Assembly: GCA_002084865.1 (NCBI GenBank) | Contig: NBMG01000062.1 | Coordinates: 1-12,021 of the forward strand | Source: Candidatus Atribacteria bacterium 4572_76 | Lineage (GTDB): Bacteria > Atribacterota > Phoenicimicrobiia > Phoenicimicrobiales > Phoenicimicrobiaceae | Reading direction: 5' to 3' | Length of the DNA stretch: 12,021 nucleotides | Shown: positions 6,396 to 11,379 of the stretch, piece by piece | Position numbering within the stretch: position 1 is the first letter of the stretch | Layout of the letters: every line of letters begins with the position of its first letter | Program-made: the position numbers and the translations under genes | The notes under the pieces: model-generated | What the model saw: the letters and a program-made list of their open reading frames with translations, nothing else | Databases searched by the model: none | Told to the model about the DNA's origin: nothing

Positions 6396-6421
6396 GTAGA
6401 CAGGCGAGACGCCTGTCCTAC
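6396..6421. repeat. short inverted repeat between pepP and glyA
   Basis: GTAGACAGGCG-AGA-CGCCTGTCCTAC has a perfect 7-bp core stem (ACAGGCG/CGCCTGT). It shares the GTAG...CTAC ends with the 59-bp double-hairpin family. There is no U-tract, so it is not a convincing terminator. Confidence 0.6.
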
Positions 6422-6466
6422 AGCTGCAGAGATAAATAAATTATTTTAAAAGGAGAAAGTATTATT

Positions 6467-7696
6467 ATGAAAAGTAATTTAAAGAAAGTAGATTCGGAAA
6501 TATTTGAAGCAATAAAAAATGAAGAAAAACGTCAAAAATACACCATAGAATTAATTGCTTCGGAAAACTTTGTTTCCCCGGAAGTATTGGAAGCCCAAGG
6601 TTCGGTTTTAACTAATAAGTATGCCGAAGGCTATCCCGGCAAGAAATATTATGGTGGATGTAAATATATCGATATAGTAGAAAATTTAGCTATCAAGAGG
6701 GCGAAAGAGATATTTAAGGCAGAACATGCCAATGTTCAACCTCACTCCGGCTCACAGGCAAATATGGCGGTCTATTTTAGTGTTTTAGAAGTAGGAGATA
6801 CTATTTTAGCGATGAATCTTTCTCATGGAGGACATCTTACTCATGGCAGCCCGGTAAATTTTTCCGGTAGATTTTTTAATATTGTTCCTTATGGAGTGGG
6901 GGAGGATACCGGGAGAATAGATTATGATAATTTAAGAGATTTAGCCATAAAAAACAAACCAAAATTAATTATTGCCGGGGCGAGTGCCTATCCTCGGGAG
7001 ATAGATTTCTCGGCATTCAGGTCAATTGCCGATGAAGTCGGAGCATATTTGATGGCAGACATTGCTCATATCGCCGGATTGATTATAGCAGGTCTTCATA
7101 AAAGTGCCGTACCTCATTGTCATTTTGTTACTACCACTACTCATAAAACCCTAAGGGGACCGAGAGGCGGTTTAATTTTGTGCAAAGAAGAGCTTGGCTC
7201 GGCAGTTGATAAAACTATTTTCCCGGGGATTCAGGGCGGTCCTCTAATGCATGTTATTGCAGCTAAAGCGGTCTGTTTTAAGCAAGCAATGACTCCGGAA
7301 TTTATAAACTATCAGAATCAGATTGTTAAAAATGCTAAAACCTTGGCTAAAAAATTAATTGAATTAGGTTATAATTTAGTATCCGGTGGAACTGATAATC
7401 ATTTAATGTTAGTAGATTTGAGAAGTAAAGGAATTACCGGAAAGCAGGCAGAAAAAGCTTTGGAAGAAGCGGGGATTACTGTTAATAAGAATATGATTCC
7501 GTTTGACCCTCAAAAGCCCTGGATCGCCAGCGGAATAAGAATCGGTACTCCTGCGGTGACTACCCGGGGAATGAAAGAGAAAGATATGGAATTAATAGCC
7601 GGGATGATTGATAGGGTCTTGAGCGATACAGAAGATCTGAAGATAAAAGAGGAAGTAAGAAAAGAAGTAGAAAGTTTCTGTGAAAAATTTGTATAA
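6467..7696 (+). CDS. glyA: serine hydroxymethyltransferase
   Basis: GlyA is a PLP enzyme that interconverts serine + THF and glycine + 5,10-methylene-THF, supplying one-carbon units. The protein is 409 aa, full length for the bacterial form. The ATG at 6467 has AGGAG (6451-6455) 11 nt upstream. Visible hallmarks are ELIASENF near residue 28, NKYAEGYPGKKYYGGC near 50, HSGSQAN near 93, the PLP-binding Asp198/His201 (MADIAHIAGL), and the Schiff-base lysine Lys227 in VTTTTHKTLRGPRGG. FPGIQGGP and SGIRIGTPAVTTRG follow toward the C-terminus. It sits between pepP and efp, with 75 bp before it and 281 bp of repeats after it, so it may be transcribed separately from efp. Nothing looks damaged. Confidence 0.97.
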   Translation: MKSNLKKVDSEIFEAIKNEEKRQKYTIELIASENFVSPEVLEAQGSVLTNKYAEGYPGKKYYGGCKYIDIVENLAIKRAKEIFKAEHANVQPHSGSQANMAVYFSVLEVGDTILAMNLSHGGHLTHGSPVNFSGRFFNIVPYGVGEDTGRIDYDNLRDLAIKNKPKLIIAGASAYPREIDFSAFRSIADEVGAYLMADIAHIAGLIIAGLHKSAVPHCHFVTTTTHKTLRGPRGGLILCKEELGSAVDKTIFPGIQGGPLMHVIAAKAVCFKQAMTPEFINYQNQIVKNAKTLAKKLIELGYNLVSGGTDNHLMLVDLRSKGITGKQAEKALEEAGITVNKNMIPFDPQKPWIASGIRIGTPAVTTRGMKEKDMELIAGMIDRVLSDTEDLKIKEEVRKEVESFCEKFV

Positions 7697-7701
7697 AAAG
7701 A

Positions 7702-7727
7702 GTAGGGGCAGACCTTGTGTCTGGCCG
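7702..7727 (+). repeat. half-copy of the GTAGGGG palindromic repeat
   Basis: GTAGGGGCAGACC-TTGT-GTCTGGCCG carries the left-half signature and a single hairpin, 6 bp after the glyA stop. The stem sequence differs entirely from the 59-bp copies but keeps most of its pairing. Confidence 0.6.
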
Positions 7728-7742
7728 TAATAAGTAATTTTT

Positions 7743-7802
7743 GTAGGGGTTCGATTCATCGAACCCGTTAAAACAACACGGGTCGAATGAACTCGACTCC
7801 TA
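7743..7802 (+). repeat. double-hairpin palindromic repeat, copy C
   Basis: The left hairpin GGGTTCGAT/ATCGAACCC is fully paired through changes on both arms relative to copies A and B. The right half GGGTCGAAT/ACTCGACTC is degenerate. It is adjacent to the hairpin repeat at 7819, the same pairing of families seen at 3283/3359 and 3868/3942. Confidence 0.8.
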
Positions 7803-7818
7803 TGGAAATAGAAAAGAA

Positions 7819-7899
7819 GGATAGATTCCCGCTCCCCGATCAGGTCGAGGACAAGTTTCGCGGGAATGACATGATAAGAATATAAGAATCGGAAATGAC
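7819..7899 (+). repeat. hairpin repeat, long-loop form, with one diverged half-unit
   Basis: GATAGATTCCCGC...GCGGGAATGAC has the same loop of about 25 nt (CTCCCCGATCAGGTCGAGGAC) as the copy at 3129. A diverged half-unit ending GGAAATGAC follows on the right. It ends about 65 bp before the efp ribosome binding site. Confidence 0.85.
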
Positions 7900-7977
7900 A
7901 TTGGCAAAGTCAAAGTTGAATTACCAGCGTCATAGACAATTGATTTATAAGTTTAATTAAAAACAGGAGGTTAGATT

Positions 7978-8535
7978 TTGATTTCTACCAGTGATTTTAA
8001 AAAAGGCTTAACTGTTGAATTAGATGGTGAAATATACAGCATTGTGGATTTTCAACACGTAAAACCCGGTAAGGGCGGAGCATTTGTAAGGACTAAATTT
8101 AAAAATTTAAAAACCGGGCTTATTTTAGACAAAACCTTCAGGGCGGGAGAAAAAATGGAACAAGCAATAGTTGATAGGAAAACTATGCAATATCTGTATA
8201 ATGATGGTAATAGTTATTGTTTTATGAATAAAGAAAATTATGAGCAAATTTCCCTATTCAAAGAACAGATAAGTGAAATAACCGATTTATTAAAAGAAGG
8301 TAATGATGTTGATATTATATTCTGTAAAGGTGAACTGATTGGTGCCGAACTACCAAATTTTATGAGTTTAAAAGTTATTAAAACTATGCCTGGCGTAAAA
8401 GGAAATACCGTGTCAGGTGCGCTTAAACCGGCAACTTTAGAAACCGGAGCAATAATTCAGGTCCCCTTGTTTGTAAAAGAAGGGGATGTAATTAAAATAG
8501 ACACCAGGGAGAAAAAATACATAGAGAGGGAATAA
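7978..8535 (+). CDS. efp: translation elongation factor P
   Basis: EF-P binds between the P and E sites of the ribosome and relieves stalling at polyproline stretches. The protein is 185 aa, the normal length. The TTG at 7978 has a perfect AGGAGG (7965-7970) 7 nt upstream and gives the standard opening MISTSDFKKG. Domain I carries HVKPGKGGAF, where Lys32 is the tip residue that is post-translationally modified in many bacteria; the PGKGGAF loop resembles the Bacillota type, and the modifying enzyme is not in this window. The C-terminal OB domain ends with GDVIKIDTREKKYIER, as expected. Downstream, the accB-accC pair common in Bacillota is absent, and a period-7 repeat starts at the base after the stop codon. 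Confidence 0.97.
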   Translation: MISTSDFKKGLTVELDGEIYSIVDFQHVKPGKGGAFVRTKFKNLKTGLILDKTFRAGEKMEQAIVDRKTMQYLYNDGNSYCFMNKENYEQISLFKEQISEITDLLKEGNDVDIIFCKGELIGAELPNFMSLKVIKTMPGVKGNTVSGALKPATLETGAIIQVPLFVKEGDVIKIDTREKKYIERE

Positions 8536-8564
8536 TATCGTATCGCGTATCGCGTATCGCGTTA
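8536..8564 (+). repeat. left period-7 array and inverted-repeat arm (TATCGCG type)
   Basis: TATCG is followed by three TATCGCG heptamers and TTA, starting at the first base after the efp stop. Bases 8539-8564 are the reverse complement of 8987-9012 with 25 of 26 matches, so the array forms one arm of an inverted repeat around the four-helix-bundle gene. Confidence 0.85.
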
Positions 8565-8629
8565 GGACAGAGTAAAAGAAGTGTCACGTATTACGTAAAG
8601 GTTATGAAAACGAGAAACAAAGGGGAAAG

Positions 8630-8989
8630 ATGGAAGAAGGTATAAAAAGATTTAAAGATTTAAGGATCTGGCAAAAAGGTATAGAAATTGTCAGTGATAT
8701 TTATATACTAACAAAAAAGTTTCCTAAAGAAGAATTATACGGCTTGACTTCTCAAATTAGACGCTCAGCAATCTCCATACCTTCTAATATAGCAGAAGGT
8801 TTCAGGAGATATCATAACAAAGAGTATAAGCAGTTTCTCTATATAGCTTTAGGAAGTTGTGCTGAATTAGAAACTCAAATTGCTATAGCAAAAAATTTGG
8901 AATATATAACCGAAGATAGAGAAATAGAATTAACAGAGAAATTAGATCATATTTGTAGGATGACTACAAATCTAATCAAAAGGCTTTAA
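8630..8989 (+). CDS. four-helix bundle protein, 23S rRNA intervening-sequence (IVP) family
   Basis: This 119-aa protein matches the IVP/S23 four-helix-bundle family from end to end: FKDLRIWQKGIE at the start, then LYGLTSQIRRSAISIPSNIAEGF (shown here as LYGLTSQIRR and SAISIPSNIAEGF), then the KEYKQFLYIALGSCAELETQ helix. ATG 8630 has AGGGGA (8621-8626) at a short spacing. Homologues occur as ORFs inside 23S rRNA intervening sequences and as stand-alone genes, and the fold is shared with the Avd accessory protein of diversity-generating retroelements. The molecular role of stand-alone copies is not settled; a nucleic-acid-binding role is inferred from the family. No reverse transcriptase is present here. 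The gene sits between efp and asp23 and is enclosed by inverted period-7 arrays, the right one overlapping its stop codon, which suggests acquisition as a unit. Confidence 0.93.
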   Translation: MEEGIKRFKDLRIWQKGIEIVSDIYILTKKFPKEELYGLTSQIRRSAISIPSNIAEGFRRYHNKEYKQFLYIALGSCAELETQIAIAKNLEYITEDREIELTEKLDHICRMTTNLIKRL

Positions 8990-9015
8990 CGCGATACGCG
9001 ATACGCAATACGAAT
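8987..9015 (+). repeat. right period-7 array and inverted-repeat arm (ACGCGAT type)
   Basis: Starting at the TAA stop of the four-helix-bundle gene, the heptamers ACGCGAT, ACGCGAT, ACGCAAT and the diverged ACGAATA run to about 9016. The reverse complement matches the left arm at 8539-8564 with one mismatch in 26 bases. The asp23 remnant starts 17 bp further on. Confidence 0.85.
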
Positions 9016-9032
9016 AGAGGTGAAAAAAATCA

Positions 9033-9152
9033 ATGCAGACTGTTAAAACCGATTTGGGAGAAATAAACATTACCACAGAAACCATCAGAAGTATAGTTGG
9101 TTTAAATTTAACTGGGGTTAAAGGTGTGGGTTCAAGGAATACAGTTTCCTAA
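9033..9152 (+). pseudogene. truncated Asp23/Gls24 family protein (YqhY-like) remnant
   Basis: ATG 9033, with AGAGGTG (9016-9022) upstream, opens a 39-codon frame: MQTVKTDLGEINITTETIRS, then IVGLNLTGVKGVGSRNTVS and a stop. The start (LGEI-x-I-x-x-E-x-I-x-x-IVG) and the later SRN are typical of the N-terminus of Asp23-family proteins, which are usually about 110-140 aa. In Bacillota the Asp23 member YqhY lies directly before nusB, exactly as here. After the stop the same frame reads EVTKQKRLGRF before a second stop, and the remainder of the domain is missing. It is therefore a remnant, not a functional gene. Its position next to the inverted-repeat-bounded four-helix-bundle gene makes local rearrangement a plausible cause. 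Confidence 0.7.
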
Positions 9153-9253
9153 GAAGTCACAAAGCAGAAAAGACTTGGTCGCTTCTAATTTATTCATAAA
9201 AGTTTTCTAATGCTATATTTGATTTTTGCCAAGGGGCTAAACAAAATGGTAAT

Positions 9254-9279
9254 GTAAGGGCACGATGCATCGTGCCCAC
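9254..9279. repeat. half-copy of the GTAGGGG repeat with a 20-bp perfect palindrome
   Basis: GTAA precedes GGGCACGATGCATCGTGCCC (9258-9277), a perfect palindrome. It matches the left hairpin of the 59-bp repeat, with both arms changed together so that pairing is kept. It lies in the gene-free stretch between the asp23 remnant and nusB (9153-9451), which otherwise contains only the half-units at 9331 and the duplicated nusB leader. Confidence 0.75.
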
Positions 9280-9330
9280 AAAAGATATTAGGCAATAAAA
9301 TAGCAAAGTTTACCCTCATGAAAAAAGGGG

Positions 9331-9360
9331 GCGGGAATGACATAGAAATGCAGGAATGAC
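9331..9360 (+). repeat. two half-units of the GCGGGAATGAC repeat without a hairpin
   Basis: GCGGGAATGAC is followed 19 bp later by GCAGGAATGAC, the tail unit seen elsewhere, but here the upstream GATTCCCGC arm is missing. The final AATGACA doubles as a possible -35 box for nusB. Confidence 0.75.
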
Positions 9361-9383
9361 AATCTGTGTAATCTCAATATAAT
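9356..9383 (+). promoter_or_regulatory. candidate promoter for nusB-xseA-xseB-ispA
   Basis: ATGACA (9356-9361, five of six matches to TTGACA) and a perfect TATAAT (9378-9383) are separated by 16 bp. The -35 is supplied by the last half-unit of the hairpin repeat. The predicted start near 9390 would give a leader of about 60 nt to the ATG at 9452. Confidence 0.5.
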
Positions 9384-9386
9384 CTG

Positions 9387-9463
9387 TGTTATCTGTGTTA
9401 TCAGGAGGAGTAATGGGAGGAAGAATGTTATCTGTGTTATCAGGAGGAGTAATGGGAGGAAGA
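9387..9463 (+). repeat. 39-bp tandem duplication of the nusB ribosome binding site and start
   Basis: Bases 9387-9424 recur at 9426-9463 (38 identical bases, period 39, exactly 13 codons). Each copy contains AGGAGGAG, TA, ATG and GGAGGAAGA, so the leader has two equivalent in-frame start sites, at 9413 and 9452. A period-9 ATCTGTGTT repeat precedes and overlaps the first copy. Confidence 0.92.
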
Positions 9464-9874
9464 AGAGTATCCCGAGAAGTAAGTTTAAAAGTATTATTTC
9501 AAGTCGATTTAGTTCATGCTAATATTGAAGAAGCTCTTAAACATGCTTTTGAAAATGATAAATATCCAGACGATGTTAAGGAATTTACTCTAACCCTGGT
9601 TAAAGGAGTGATGAGTAATTTAGCTGAAATAGATAAGGTGATTAAAAATTATACTAATAATTGGTCTTTAGATAGAATTACTAACATTGATAGAAGCATT
9701 CTTCGGATAGCAATCTACGAAATATTATACTTACAAAATATACCCAAAAGTGTTTCCATTAACGAAGCAGTTGAATTAGCTAAAAAATATGGCACAAGAA
9801 GTTCTTTTAGTTTTGTAAACGGAGTTTTAGGCAGAATCAATAAAAATGATAAAATATTAAAGAAAATAGATTAA
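9452..9874 (+). CDS. nusB: transcription antitermination factor NusB
   Basis: NusB pairs with NusE (S10) at boxA during rRNA transcription antitermination. From ATG 9452 the protein is 140 aa, the usual size. It opens MGGRRVSREVSLKVLFQVDL and carries the conserved end NWSLDRITNIDRSILRIAIYE, then IPKSVSINEAVELAKKYG and FVNGVLGRI. The AGGAGG at 9442-9447 is only about 4 nt from this ATG. The in-frame ATG at 9413 has an identical site because of a 39-bp duplication and would add 13 residues (MGGRMLSVLSGGV). The further upstream GTG at 9386 has no such support. It heads a tight operon, with xseA starting 6 bp after its stop. folD, which follows nusB in Bacillus, is absent. Confidence 0.94.
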   Translation: MGGRRVSREVSLKVLFQVDLVHANIEEALKHAFENDKYPDDVKEFTLTLVKGVMSNLAEIDKVIKNYTNNWSLDRITNIDRSILRIAIYEILYLQNIPKSVSINEAVELAKKYGTRSSFSFVNGVLGRINKNDKILKKID

Positions 9875-9880
9875 AGGATT

Positions 9881-11113
9881 ATGAATAACTACTATACAGA
9901 ATCAAAAATATATACAGTTTCCAAGATTAACAAATATATAAAAAATCTCTTTGAAAATGATTATAACCTGCAGGATATCTGGATATTAGGAGAGATATCT
10001 AATTTTAAATTACATTCTTCAGGACATATGTATTTTGTACTCAAGGATAAAGAAAGCCAGATAAGATGTGTAATGTTTAGAGGGAATAATTATAGTTTAC
10101 GGTTTGCTCCGGGAGACGGAATGAAAGTTAAGGTACGAGGGGATGTCAGTGTATATGAAAAAAGAGGAGAATACCAGCTGTATGTAAAGGAAATAGTAGA
10201 AGCCGGAAAGGGTGAACTTTATTTAGCTTTTGAAAGACTTAAATTAAAACTTAAAGAAGAGGGACTTTTTTCCGAAGAAATTAAAAAGAAATTGCCGCTT
10301 ATTCCGAAAAATATTGCGGTTATTACTTCTTCAACCGGGGCAGCAATTAGAGATATTATAACTATTTCATTGAGAAGATTTCCCAATCTTTCAATTTTGG
10401 TTGTTCCTTCCCTGGTGCAAGGAGTATCTGCCGCTCAGGATATTGCTAAGAAGATTGATTTTTTAAATAAACATCTAAAAGATTTAGATTTTATTATAAT
10501 TGGCCGAGGCGGAGGCTCACTGGAAGAGCTGTGGCCTTTTAATGAGGAAATTTTGGCTCGCAGTATTTACAATTCTAAAATACCTATAGTTTCTGCAGTA
10601 GGCCACGAAACAGATTTTACTATTTCAGATTTTGTTGCTGACCTACGTGCTCCCACTCCCTCTGCGGCAGCAGAAATGACTATACCGGATAAAAATAGCT
10701 TGATAAATAATCTAACTTTATTAAAAAGTAAAATAACCAGAGCAGCTAAAAGAAACTTTGAGTTAAAAACAGAAAATATAAATTCTTTATGCAGAAGTCT
10801 TAAATATCAGGGACCGGAAAATAAAATTAATCAATATTATCAATATATCGATGAATTTAGCGCTCGTTTAAATTCAAGGATTAAACATCAAATAGAATTA
10901 TACGAAGAAAGGGTAAAAAAAGATGTCCAAAGGCTGGATTCATTAAGCCCCTGGGCAGTAATTGAAAGAGGATATAGTGTCTGCAGAAAAATACCCGGCA
11001 AGGAGATTATTAAAAGATTAGAGCAAATCGAAGTGGGCGCAAAAATCGAAGTTATTATAAGTGATGGCAGGATATTGAGTAAAATAGAAAAAAAGGAGGC
11101 TGTTTCAAATTGA
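9881..11113 (+). CDS. xseA: exodeoxyribonuclease VII large subunit
   Basis: This is the catalytic subunit of ExoVII, which degrades single-stranded DNA to oligonucleotides with XseB as the small subunit. The protein is 410 aa, within the normal range. The N-terminal OB-fold (about 1-105) includes IWILGEISNFKLHSSGHMYF. The catalytic domain follows with VITSSTGAAIRDI, IIIGRGGGSLEELWPFNEE near residue 205, and the conserved VGHETDFTISDFVADLRAPTPSAAAE near 240 (read as VGHETDFTISD and RAPTPSAAAE). A long coiled-coil (about 275-360) leads to LSPWAVIERGYS and the C-terminal segment. ATG 9881 has AAGGA close upstream, overlapping the nusB stop. The stop at 11111-11113 overlaps the TTG start of xseB, consistent with translational coupling. 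Confidence 0.96.
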   Translation: MNNYYTESKIYTVSKINKYIKNLFENDYNLQDIWILGEISNFKLHSSGHMYFVLKDKESQIRCVMFRGNNYSLRFAPGDGMKVKVRGDVSVYEKRGEYQLYVKEIVEAGKGELYLAFERLKLKLKEEGLFSEEIKKKLPLIPKNIAVITSSTGAAIRDIITISLRRFPNLSILVVPSLVQGVSAAQDIAKKIDFLNKHLKDLDFIIIGRGGGSLEELWPFNEEILARSIYNSKIPIVSAVGHETDFTISDFVADLRAPTPSAAAEMTIPDKNSLINNLTLLKSKITRAAKRNFELKTENINSLCRSLKYQGPENKINQYYQYIDEFSARLNSRIKHQIELYEERVKKDVQRLDSLSPWAVIERGYSVCRKIPGKEIIKRLEQIEVGAKIEVIISDGRILSKIEKKEAVSN

Positions 11114-11379
11114 AAAACAAGAAAAAATTAGAAGATATCCCTTTTGAAGAATATTTAAGAAAATTGGAAAAGATTGTCCAACGATTAGAGGAAGGCGAAT
11201 TGACCTTGGATGAATCAGTAAAAACTTATGAAGAAGGAATGAATATATCAAAAATATGCTTGGAAAAGCTGAATGAAACTAAAAAGAAGATAGAACAATT
11301 GGTGATTGAAGGTGAAGAAAAATATTCTACCAAACCTTTTTCTGAAAAAAAGGGAGAAAATACGATTAATGAATTTTAA
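11110..11379 (+). CDS. xseB: exodeoxyribonuclease VII small subunit
   Basis: XseB assembles with the XseA coiled coil in ExoVII. The 89-aa protein carries the family core FEEYLRKLEKIVQRLEEGEL, then TLDESVKTYEEGM, forming two helices, followed by a charged tail. The TTG start at 11110 is supported by AAGGAGG (11093-11099) 10 nt upstream and by overlap with the xseA stop (TTGA). Its own end overlaps the ispA start by 11 bp. The stoichiometry needed for ExoVII (several XseB per XseA) is consistent with xseB having its own strong ribosome binding site. Confidence 0.95.
   Translation: MKNKKKLEDIPFEEYLRKLEKIVQRLEEGELTLDESVKTYEEGMNISKICLEKLNETKKKIEQLVIEGEEKYSTKPFSEKKGENTINEF

Noticed and set aside
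6396..6421. Terminator between pepP and glyA
   Set aside because: The stem is good, but no U-tract follows and it shares its ends with the dispersed GTAG...CTAC repeats.
8630..8989. Diversity-generating retroelement suggested by the Avd-like four-helix-bundle gene
   Set aside because: No reverse transcriptase, template/variable repeat pair or target gene is present. The protein fits the general IVP family.
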